NCBI GenBank assembly: GCA_945877885.1
Contig: CAMCSI010000065.1
Span: forward strand, 1 to 7,367
Length of the DNA: 7,367 nucleotides
Source of the DNA: Chlamydia trachomatis
GTDB lineage: Bacteria; Chlamydiota; Chlamydiia; Chlamydiales; 2-12-FULL-49-11
Direction of reading: 5' to 3'
Numbering within the stretch: position 1 is the first letter of the stretch; each line of letters opens with the position of its first letter. The position numbers and the translations under genes were made by a program. Positions 1 through 6,064 of this stretch are shown here, piece by piece. The notes below the pieces were generated by a model. The model worked only from the letters and a program-made list of their open reading frames with translations, did no database searches and was not told where the DNA came from.

Positions 1-23
1 CCCACAATAAGATATCTCTTCAC
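1..23 (-). CDS. 5' end of an unidentified gene, Rossmann-like N-terminus (partial)
   Basis: Only the first seven codons are inside the window. Read on the minus strand, a GTG start at 23-21 gives MKRYLIVG, with the last glycine resting on an incomplete codon. It is preceded by a strong Shine-Dalgarno AGGAG at 34-30, six bases from the start. A basic residue followed by a hydrophobic beta-strand and glycine is how Rossmann-fold proteins begin, for example short-chain dehydrogenases or FAD-dependent oxidoreductases. The gene follows the DUF2177 gene by 28 bp on the same strand, so the two are probably co-transcribed. In other bacteria DUF2177 genes often lie beside photolyase and oxidoreductase genes, which fits, but the family cannot be fixed from seven residues. 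Confidence 0.5.
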
Positions 24-51
24 CTTCCTCTCCTTTTATTTATGCTAATAT

Positions 52-462
52 TTAAATGAAGTAATGCTTAAAATAAGAAGCAATAGTGCAACAAATAAAG
101 CTTGTGAATGCTGAAATAGAAAAGCCCCAGATTAAATCAATGACTACAATTTTTACCGGCCAATCTTTCAAAGTTGCTAAATTTGATAAATCGTACGTAC
201 TGTAGCATACAAGACCGAAAAATCCACCATACAATAGTGCTAAAATCCAGTTCCCACTTAAGGTAAGTGGTAGGATAACAAAAAAGGTAAGTCCAGCTAA
301 ATATATAAAGTAGAACAAGATGGCAGGGATCCATCTTATTTGCTTAGCCATTAAAAATCCTAGTTGATCGTTATAAAGATCCTTAGCGATAAATCCTAAC
401 CAGACCAAATCTATCATGAAAAAGATTGTTAGTGAAAGAAGGTATAATTTTAAGAATGTCAA
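52..462 (-). CDS. DUF2177 family four-helix membrane protein
   Basis: This 136-residue integral membrane protein matches the DUF2177 family in length and pattern. Four hydrophobic segments are visible at about residues 3-24, 45-64, 70-92 and 105-131. Family-like polar motifs inside or between helices include DLVWLG near residue 18, YSTYDLSNLATLKDWP after helix 3, and DLIWG at the start of helix 4. The start codon is TTG (462-460). AGGAG at 472-468, five bases upstream, supports it, and the next Met lies inside the first helix. The molecular function of DUF2177 is unknown. Members are often found in light- or stress-induced clusters with photolyase genes, and here the gene is divergent from a photolyase-like gene across 119 bp. 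It probably forms an operon with the partial gene at 1-23. Confidence 0.85.
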   Translation of the reverse strand: MTFLKLYLLSLTIFFMIDLVWLGFIAKDLYNDQLGFLMAKQIRWIPAILFYFIYLAGLTFFVILPLTLSGNWILALLYGGFFGLVCYSTYDLSNLATLKDWPVKIVVIDLIWGFSISAFTSFICCTIASYFKHYFI

Positions 463-532
463 AAAAACTCCTATAGCGTTTTTTAATAGTAAACTCTATA
501 ATAACAAATTTAACATAAATTTTAACACTTAT

Positions 533-564
533 ATTTCTATTTTCTAAAAACTAGAAATAGAAAT
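533..564. promoter_or_regulatory. inverted repeat in the shared divergent promoter region, candidate operator
   Basis: ATTTCTATTT at 533-542 is the exact reverse complement of AAATAGAAAT at 555-564. Allowing a one-base bulge, CTA/TAG inside the arms extends the symmetry to 13 pairs. The repeat lies between the divergent DUF2177 and photolyase genes and ends 17 bases before the photolyase ATG. A dyad in such a place is commonly a repressor or activator site. It has no T-tract after it, so it does not look like a terminator. No regulator can be named, and in AT-rich DNA some symmetry arises by chance, though a 10-bp perfect match is long. Confidence 0.45.
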
Positions 565-581
565 TTAAAGATCTTTATAAG

Positions 582-2057
582 ATGAAAGAAATAACCCTTA
601 TTTTTCCCGATCAGCTCTTTGAAAACCACCCTGCCCTATGTAAAAAAAGGGTCATCTATCTGGTTGAAGAATTTCTCTATTTTAGAATACAGGAATTTCA
701 CAAGCAAAGACTTGTCTTATTAAAAGCTGCCTTGCTTCAATACAAGGATTATCTAGAAAAAAAAGGTTTTAAGGTGATCTACTTAGAATCTACTGAGTTG
801 GATTCAAGAAAAGCGGTGTTTAAACACCTTGCAAAAAAAACCATCGAAAGTATCCATATGGCTGAAATCAATGATCACTATTTAGAGGAAGATATTGCCT
901 TTAGTGAAAAAAAGTTTGGCTTTTCATTCTCCTTCTACCCCTCCCCAGCGTTTTTTTTAAATCGAAAAGATGTGGAGGAAAAATTCGGTAAAAATAAAAG
1001 AACTTCTCACTTTTTTTCCAGTTTTTATACCGGCCAGAGAAAAGAGATGAAATTACTTATGGATGGAAAGGAGCCAGTTGGTGGTAAGTTCAGCTTTGAC
1101 AGTGAAAATCGTAAGAAAATTCCAAAAAGTCAACCCATTTTGCAGCCATATATTCCCGAAGAAACCGATGTGATAAAAAAATCAAAAGATTGGGTCATCA
1201 AACATTTTCCAAATAGTATTGGATGTGTAAATCGATTCTATTATCCCACAAATTTTGAAGAGGCAAGGGCCGGGTTAGATCTCTTTTTAAAAGAGAGACT
1301 CTCCTTATTTGGTGATTTTGAAGATGCCATTTCTAAAGATGAACATTTTCTCTTTCATAGCGTCTTATCCTCTTCATTAAACATAGGTTTACTTACACCT
1401 CATGAAGTTATAGAAAAAGCGTTAAGTTGTGCAAAAAAATATAAAATCCCTCTTAATGCCTTAGAAGGGTTTATAAGACAGATAGTTGGGTGGAGAGAAT
1501 TTATCAGAGGAGTTTACGTTGTTTGTGGGAAAAAGGACCGAATTGCTAATAAACTTTCCAATCACAAAAAAATACCAAAAGGATTTTGGGATGGGACAAC
1601 AGGGATCGAACCTATTGATTCAACCATTCATAAAATATTAGAAACAGGTTATTGTCATCACATAGAAAGACTTATGGTTCTTGGTAATTTTTTACTTCTT
1701 TGTGATACCGATCCTAATGAAGTTTACACATGGTTTATGGCCTATTTTGTTGATTCCTTTGATTGGGTTATGGTTCCTAATGTATATGACATGAGTCAAT
1801 ATGCAAATTTAGGTACTATCACAACTAAACCCTATATATCAGGTGCTAACTATATCCTAAAAATGAGTAATTATAAAAAGGGTGATTGGGTCGATCTATG
1901 GGATGGACTTTTCTGGCGTTTTATGAAAAAGCATTCTAAACTTTTACAAGGAAATCAAAGGTTAAATATGCTACTTGGAAATTTAAAAAAGAATCATAAG
2001 ACAATAGATGTAAAAATTGAAATTGCAGAAAATTGGTTAAGTAAACATAAAAAGTAG
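582..2057 (+). CDS. cryptochrome/photolyase, DPRP (FeS-BCP-like) family, without Fe-S ligands
   Basis: This 491-residue protein is close to the usual length of about 500 for deoxyribodipyrimidine photolyase-related proteins (PF04244), FAD enzymes that use light to repair UV lesions, known for (6-4) photoproducts in Agrobacterium PhrB. Residues 1-130 form the Rossmann-like N-terminal domain, beginning LIFPDQLF. The helical FAD domain carries GWREFIRGVY (303-312), the paired histidines in GYCHHIERLMV (356-366), and DWVMVPNVYDMSQYA (394-408) with TKPYISGANYI following. PhrB binds a 4Fe-4S cluster through C350, C438, C441 and C454. Here the position matching C350 is Pro344, and the cysteine loop is replaced by the short YKKGDWVDLWDGLFWRF (431-447), so the cluster is probably absent. 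Bacteroidota-type relatives appear to share this short loop (from memory). The ATG has only a weak Shine-Dalgarno. Repair specificity cannot be told from sequence. Confidence 0.9.
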   Translation: MKEITLIFPDQLFENHPALCKKRVIYLVEEFLYFRIQEFHKQRLVLLKAALLQYKDYLEKKGFKVIYLESTELDSRKAVFKHLAKKTIESIHMAEINDHYLEEDIAFSEKKFGFSFSFYPSPAFFLNRKDVEEKFGKNKRTSHFFSSFYTGQRKEMKLLMDGKEPVGGKFSFDSENRKKIPKSQPILQPYIPEETDVIKKSKDWVIKHFPNSIGCVNRFYYPTNFEEARAGLDLFLKERLSLFGDFEDAISKDEHFLFHSVLSSSLNIGLLTPHEVIEKALSCAKKYKIPLNALEGFIRQIVGWREFIRGVYVVCGKKDRIANKLSNHKKIPKGFWDGTTGIEPIDSTIHKILETGYCHHIERLMVLGNFLLLCDTDPNEVYTWFMAYFVDSFDWVMVPNVYDMSQYANLGTITTKPYISGANYILKMSNYKKGDWVDLWDGLFWRFMKKHSKLLQGNQRLNMLLGNLKKNHKTIDVKIEIAENWLSKHKK

Positions 2058-2287
2058 TTAATTTAAGAGAGGTTTTTTTTTGTAACAGCTACCCTTTCAA
2101 GATTGAAGTGGATGAAATAAGCGCAGATAATCTCATAGATCATTTCTGATGAAGTTTCAAAACGGGGAGTTTTTCAAATTGCAAAGTCATGAATTAAACA
2201 AATCGAAATACGATATAATAACTTCTAGACAAGAAGTCGAACATTTTAGAAGATATGCATTATACAATCAGAAAATTAGGAAATGTC

Positions 2288-3325
2288 ATGAACTGGAAAG
2301 TTTTATTTTTTTTAGGATACATGCAAGTAATCTCTCTTTTCTGTTTTGAGAAGATTGCCTTTATAAAACCTAATAAAAGAAATCCAACATTGATCAATAG
2401 CGTCTCTTTCCATCCAAAAAAAAATCTTTTTTGTGTCACTTTTACCCATCATCATCAAGTGGGTTTGTATCAAATAACGGATGAAAACAAAGTAAAATGC
2501 ATTCAACTACTGCAAAATCCTAATGCGCAAATGAGTCATCCACAAAATGCAATTTTTTCTCCTAATGGAGATCATTTAGTGATTGTGAATTGGTCTAGTC
2601 GAAATCTTAACATATATTCAGCTGACATTAATGGGTTATATCAAACATCTCCAAATGCTATTATTCCATGTCATTTATCTAAAATCGACTATAGACCTCA
2701 TGGAATGTGTTTTTCCCCCGATGAAAAGTATTTTTCTGTTGTCTACGGATCATTTTCAGATGCTCCTTGGACTGTAGTCTTATATCGTGTTTTTGATTTA
2801 GGTAGTAATCACACAAGATTTGAACCTTGTAGCTCCTTAGAAAAAGATCACGGCCTAGCAGGGGTTCCAAAAGGTGTTACTTTCTCCCCTGATGGAACAT
2901 CACTTATTGTTACTTTCACTGAGACAAATAGTGTGGGAATTTTTTCTATTAATTTAGAAAATGATCAAATAAATGCAGTGCCAAAACAAGAATTATCTGG
3001 GGCTTCAACAATACTTTGTAGACCAGAAGATATCGCATTTTCTCCTGATGGCTCTTATTGCGCTGTAAGTAACAGCACTCAAAATAATGTATCTTTTTAT
3101 CAATTTGATAGCATAGAAAATAGATTTATTACAGATATCCCATTCAAAATTCTTGGTAATGATAACCCAAATTTGCTTTTCCCTCACGGATTAGCATTTT
3201 CTTCAGATGGAAAATTTTTTGCTGTTACGCAATTTGGAACTATAGAAGTTGATTCTCAGGGGTATATGAAGTCTTGGGGAAAAAAGCTCAGGTCCGAAGG
3301 TGTTAATATTTTTCGTGTAAATTAA
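2288..3325 (+). CDS. exported beta-propeller (WD40/lactonase-like) repeat protein
   Basis: This is a 345-residue protein built of six propeller-type repeats of about 50 residues. Each has a turn like FSPDG: FHPKK 41-45, FSPNG 90-94, FSPDE 142-146, FSPDG 199-203, FSPDG 251-255 and FSSDG 304-308. Each turn is followed by a strand such as LIVTF and a Asn/Ser-rich turn before the next hydrophobic strand. This is the pattern of WD40-like and YVTN/lactonase-like propellers. Residues 1-20 are hydrophobic after a lysine, suggesting an export signal or membrane anchor. The ATG at 2288 is chosen because AGGAA at 2278-2282 lies five bases before it and it begins the hydrophobic segment. An in-frame ATG at 2255 would add 11 residues and mask that signal. 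No catalytic residues can be assigned, and a binding or scaffold role is as likely as an enzyme. Its stop codon lies 3 bp from that of the converging glycosyltransferase. Confidence 0.8.
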   Translation: MNWKVLFFLGYMQVISLFCFEKIAFIKPNKRNPTLINSVSFHPKKNLFCVTFTHHHQVGLYQITDENKVKCIQLLQNPNAQMSHPQNAIFSPNGDHLVIVNWSSRNLNIYSADINGLYQTSPNAIIPCHLSKIDYRPHGMCFSPDEKYFSVVYGSFSDAPWTVVLYRVFDLGSNHTRFEPCSSLEKDHGLAGVPKGVTFSPDGTSLIVTFTETNSVGIFSINLENDQINAVPKQELSGASTILCRPEDIAFSPDGSYCAVSNSTQNNVSFYQFDSIENRFITDIPFKILGNDNPNLLFPHGLAFSSDGKFFAVTQFGTIEVDSQGYMKSWGKKLRSEGVNIFRVN

Positions 3326-3328
3326 GAG

Positions 3329-4332
3329 TTACTTTTTGGAATGGGACTGATGCCATGAATCAAACTCAAGTAATTGTTGTTCTAATAGAAATTGATTAGT
3401 AAAAATTTCATAAGAGCGTTTAGCCAATTGCTTAGCTTCTTCTTCATGATCTAGTATCCACCTCATATGTGCATCTATCTCTGCAAACATTTCATTTCCT
3501 GATTTAGTGTGATCAACATAAAGGATAGAATCACCAAAATACTTTTTTACAAAGGGATTCATGTCTGAAATAATAACCGCTCCAGCTGCTGCTGCTTCAA
3601 ATATTCTTCCTGAGGGAATTTCATGGTTGTTATGTATATTTGAATGTAAAACCAAGCAAACTCCACAATCAAAAATTTGCTCTTGTACGCTTTCACTTGT
3701 AAAGGGGATCGATCCCTTATAGGCATCCTTATACAATTGCCCATTTACGGGATTTCCAAAAAACTGTGTGTAATTCTGATTTGCTAATAGCTCTTGTAAA
3801 ATTTTATACTTAAGATCATGACAACGATTCCCCCATTGACCTATAAAATAAAACAAAAACCTAGGTGAAACCTCGGCAAAAGGTCGATATTGAGCTGTTG
3901 GATACCATGGGTTTGGGTATATTCTTAATCGATTCTTCTTTCGAAGAGTTCTTATAGAACCATGATTTGTATATGTTGTAATGTATCCATAATAATTAGA
4001 AAAAATGCTTTTTAAATAATTTTTGGAACGAAAATAGTGATTTTCAGGATCGAATAATACTAAATAATTTGATTTTTTTTAAAATGAAACGTATTAGGCG
4101 TTAAAGTGAGGATCCAGTTAAATCTTTGAAAAGAAGCTAAACTACTATTTGAATTTAAAATCGTAGCTTTCCAATCTAAATTTTCACAAGCAGATTTTAT
4201 ACGTAAAGCAAAAGCACGCTCCCCTCTCCAACCTTTATCAACTAAAATAGCAATTGATTTCGTTTCAGCCTCAATTATTAAGTGAGTAAGCAATAATGCA
4301 AAAAAAATTATTTTTGTTAGTTTTTTATACAC
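3329..4332 (-). pseudogene. glycosyltransferase (group 1/CgeB-like) gene with a -1 frameshift
   Basis: Two reading frames join into one protein of about 334 residues. The 5' part (4332-4060, GTG start) encodes 90 residues: a hydrophobic signal-like start followed by SIAILVDKGWRGERAFALRI. It stops at 4062-4060, soon after a run of eight A (plus-strand T 4073-4080). The 3' part stays open in the -1 frame from that run to the stop at 3331-3329 and reads SNYLVLFDPENHYF directly on from the first. Near the C-terminus, EIPSGRIFEAAAAGA followed by VIISD and FGDSILYVD is the nucleotide-sugar-binding signature of group 1 glycosyltransferases (PF13524-like). The downstream half has no good start of its own; the first possible one is a TTG at 3856-3854 in the middle of the domain. 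One added A restores the full gene. It may be a recent pseudogene, a homopolymer sequencing error, or rescued by slippage. The sugar and acceptor are unknown. Confidence 0.8.
4073..4080 (-). other. A8 homopolymer frameshift or slippage site
   Basis: On the coding strand the glycosyltransferase gene has eight consecutive A between TTTT and TC. The zero frame reads TTT AAA AAA AAT and reaches TAG four codons later. A one-base backward shift reads on into 245 further in-frame codons. The heptamer A AAA AAT fits the X XXY YYZ pattern of -1 ribosomal slippage. Runs this long also cause RNA polymerase slippage in AT-rich bacterial genomes. No clear stimulatory hairpin or upstream Shine-Dalgarno was identified. 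Confidence 0.7.
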
Positions 4333-4473
4333 TGTTATACTATTTCAACGTAAAATATGGGTTTTTTATAAAAATATCCTTATCTAAATTTAGGAAGATT
4401 TAAGCGATGTATGAGATTAGAGAGGAGAATGAATTGACTGAAAAATTATAGTGAATTTTTTTATCACATAAAT

Positions 4474-4558
4474 CGGAAGAGGAGGGATTCGAACCCCCGG
4501 ACCCTTTCAGGCCTTCTGTTTTCAAGACAGACGCGATCGGCCACTCTGCCACTCTTCC
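4474..4558 (-). tRNA. tRNA-Ser (anticodon UGA)
   Basis: An 85-nt tRNA is read on the minus strand. Acceptor arm GGAAGAG (4558-4552) pairs with CTCTTCC (4481-4475), and the discriminator base is G at 4474. The anticodon stem is TCTGT/ACAGA around the loop CTTGAAA, giving anticodon TGA at 4524-4522, which reads UCA and other UCN codons. A long variable arm follows, as expected for serine, and then a T-arm with GGTTCGAATCC. The 3' CCA is not encoded and must be added after transcription. The gene is preceded by its own strong promoter. Confidence 0.96.
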
Positions 4559-4575
4559 GCAATGTAATGCGCTAA

Positions 4576-4604
4576 ATTATAGAATATCCACTAATAATTG
4601 ACAA
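4576..4604 (-). promoter_or_regulatory. sigma-70 promoter of tRNA-Ser
   Basis: On the minus strand the -35 box is TTGTCA (4604-4599), followed by a 17-bp spacer and a perfect -10 box TATAAT (4581-4576). This places the start site near 4569, about 10 bases upstream of the mature tRNA 5' end. Five of six -35 bases, all -10 bases and the spacing match consensus. It begins 35 bp after the stop of the DUF4116 gene upstream, so the tRNA does not depend on read-through. Confidence 0.8.
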
Positions 4605-4639
4605 GCTCTTTTTTCTAATACCCCTAAGCTGGAATTGTG

Positions 4640-5486
4640 TCAATTGTGGTAAAAATTATTGGTTGGATATGCATAGATAGAAGCCTTCGGATTTTGACTT
4701 GTCGCAATATCAACGACCTCTTTGTCAAAGCGCAATTCATCTGCTACATATCGAAGATTCATCCCATCTCGACCTACTGCATACATAACCAATTTTCTAT
4801 CTGCCCTTAATTTCTCACCAGCATACTGAAAAGTTCTAGGTTTTTTTAAAACAGCATAAGAAACTACTTCTATATCTTCTTTTAAAATAGCTGCTGCATA
4901 CTCAAGAGCATCGGGATGACGATCTATTGCAGTAAAAACCACACCCCTATTTGCCTGAAGATTTTTATCTGCATATTTAAGACATCTTCCATCCATTCTT
5001 ACCGCAGTAAGAACTAACTCTTCGTCTGCTTTAAATTTAGCAGGTAAAAACTCTAATAACTCTCCCTCATATTCTATAGCAGAAAGAGCTATATGTCTAA
5101 TTCCTAAATAATGATGAAAGTTTGCTTCCATAGAATAAATGCACCCCTTCTTTATTAGTGCCCAAACCACATCATTATCCTTTTTCAATTCAACAGGGGC
5201 AAAGAGAATAGCAAGTGGGTTATTATTTATGGCACAAAGAACTAGATCTTTATCTGCCCTTAACTGAGCTGCAGCATACTTTAGAACTTGATAATCTACA
5301 GATAGCAATCTCTTGACAAATTGTGTATCTGCTCTTAACTCATCTGCTGCATATTGAAAAAGATCGACATTAGTTTTTACTAACTCGTAAATAAAATTTT
5401 TGTCACTTCGTAACTCAGAAGCTGCATACTTTAGCGCTTCAGGATTTTCCTTTACAGCAGCTAAGACAAACATTTTATCTGCACGT
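4640..5486 (-). repeat. tandem DUF4116 units coded by diverged 75-bp repeats
   Basis: The DNA encodes about eleven consecutive 25-residue units. Phrases such as tctgc(a/c)(c/t)(g/t)taa, from the LRAD codons, recur at about 75-bp intervals. The units have drifted well apart compared with those of the neighbouring gene, and the middle two no longer keep the exact length. This suggests an older array under protein-level constraint. Confidence 0.65.
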
Positions 5487-5743
5487 AATTCCAAAGGTAA
5501 TGATGCAAGCTCATTTGCAGATACTATTATTTTTTTTAAATCCTTTTTCTTACCAAACTCTGTCTCATCGCTTATTGATAAAGAGCATCTACCCAATAAT
5601 GATTTTCCACCCTCTTTCTGGGTAGGAATTAAGCAAGCTAACATTTCCTCATAACCACCATCTATCCCACCAATTCCAGTTATATCTTTAGACGTGGATG
5701 CAAAAGCATTAATGCTTGATCTATTAGTTCCATCAATAGTCAT
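4640..5743 (-). CDS. DUF4116 repeat protein (367 aa), effector-like
   Basis: Residues 86 to about 365 consist of roughly eleven units of 25 residues with consensus LRADKEVVLAAV...ALKYAADE, the DUF4116 repeat. Units 1-4 (86-185) and the last five are clear. The two in the middle (about 186-235, containing IYSMEANFHHYLG) are degenerate. Residues 1-85 are Ser/Gly-rich and unique, with no signal peptide or membrane helix. DUF4116 has no established biochemical role. Such proteins are expanded in amoeba-associated chlamydiae and some protists, and the helical repeats suggest protein binding, so a host-directed effector is plausible but inferred. The ATG (5743-5741) has AGAGGA four to five bases upstream (5753-5748), and an extended -10 promoter lies before it. 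The related LRR/DUF4116 gene lies upstream on the same strand, and tRNA-Ser follows. Confidence 0.85.
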   Translation of the reverse strand: MTIDGTNRSSINAFASTSKDITGIGGIDGGYEEMLACLIPTQKEGGKSLLGRCSLSISDETEFGKKKDLKKIIVSANELASLPLELRADKMFVLAAVKENPEALKYAASELRSDKNFIYELVKTNVDLFQYAADELRADTQFVKRLLSVDYQVLKYAAAQLRADKDLVLCAINNNPLAILFAPVELKKDNDVVWALIKKGCIYSMEANFHHYLGIRHIALSAIEYEGELLEFLPAKFKADEELVLTAVRMDGRCLKYADKNLQANRGVVFTAIDRHPDALEYAAAILKEDIEVVSYAVLKKPRTFQYAGEKLRADRKLVMYAVGRDGMNLRYVADELRFDKEVVDIATSQNPKASIYAYPTNNFYHN

Positions 5744-5786
5744 TTTTTCCTCTTATATTGTTAATTGATTATTTTACAAGAAGATT

Positions 5787-5795
5787 AGTATACCA
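5787..5795 (-). promoter_or_regulatory. extended -10 promoter of the 367-aa DUF4116 gene
   Basis: On the minus strand TGGTATACT (5795-5787) gives an extended -10 element, TG one base before TATACT, about 43 bp upstream of the start codon. There is no good -35 hexamer at 17 bp, which is tolerated when TGn is present. It lies downstream of the terminator of the other DUF4116 gene, consistent with separate transcription. Confidence 0.4.
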
Positions 5796-5903
5796 TTAAT
5801 TAATGATAAATTCTATCAACAATTTTGGTTAAAAAAATTTAAAAAAGAATCTATTTTAATGAATAAGTGGCATTTCTATCTGTAAATATTTTTTTGTAAA
5901 TGA

Positions 5904-6029
5904 CCCCTTTTCGTTACCAAAGAGAGCATAAGAGCCTATCTATTAAAAGCCCTTCAATCTTTTAAAATCCCCAAAGGGCATGAAATCGCCATTTCTATCA
6001 TTCGAAAGAAATCCAATAGAGAAAAATAA
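5904..6029 (+). other. coding-like open stretch, possible gene remnant in the gap 5744-6064
   Basis: In the 321-bp gap between the two DUF4116 genes, the plus strand has 41 open codons between TGA (5901-5903) and TAA (6027-6029). They read TKESIRAYLLKALQSF, then KIPKGHEIAISIIRKK, then SNREK. The amino-acid mix looks like an ordinary amphipathic protein end rather than random AT-rich translation. There is no ATG, GTG or TTG at its beginning and no Shine-Dalgarno, and I do not recognise a family. It may be the 3' remnant of a lost gene or chance. Apart from this, the gap holds only the promoter and terminator listed separately. Confidence 0.25.
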
Positions 6030-6051
6030 AGAGGTACATAACATGTACCCC
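6021..6051 (-). terminator. intrinsic terminator of the LRR/DUF4116 gene
   Basis: On the minus strand, 13 bases after the stop codon, GGGGTACAT (6051-6043), loop GTT and ATGTACCTC (6039-6031) form a nine-pair stem with one G-T pair. It is followed at once by TTTATTTTTC (6030-6021). Stem, tight loop and T-tract are in the right order for a rho-independent terminator in this direction. It should separate this transcript from the downstream DUF4116 gene. Confidence 0.8.
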
Positions 6052-6064
6052 TTATCAATAGAAC

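Noticed and set aside
2060..2083. T9 run after the photolyase as a terminator
   Set aside because: No GC-rich or otherwise stable hairpin precedes the T-run.
2058..2140. Short coding-like stretch (NSYPFKIEVDEISADNL) after the photolyase
   Set aside because: Too short, without a start, and not recognisable as any protein end, including known transposases. Chance cannot be excluded.
2149..2349. Plus-strand open frame of 66 codons overlapping the start of the propeller gene
   Set aside because: It overlaps the propeller gene in another frame, has no recognisable family, and its second half simply mirrors the signal-peptide codons. The stretch 2058-2287 holds no gene I can support.
3329..3856. 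The 3' part of the glycosyltransferase as an independent 175-aa gene
   Set aside because: Its only start is a TTG without a Shine-Dalgarno in the middle of the domain, and the open frame with matching protein sequence continues upstream to the frameshift.
4448..4470. Hairpin GTGA/TCAC downstream of tRNA-Ser as its terminator
   Set aside because: The stem is only four pairs with an A-rich loop, and the sequence after it has just a short T-run. It is too weak to call.
5400..5654. Plus-strand open frame inside the 367-aa DUF4116 gene
   Set aside because: It is the complementary shadow of the repeat coding sequence and has no family resemblance or ribosome binding site.
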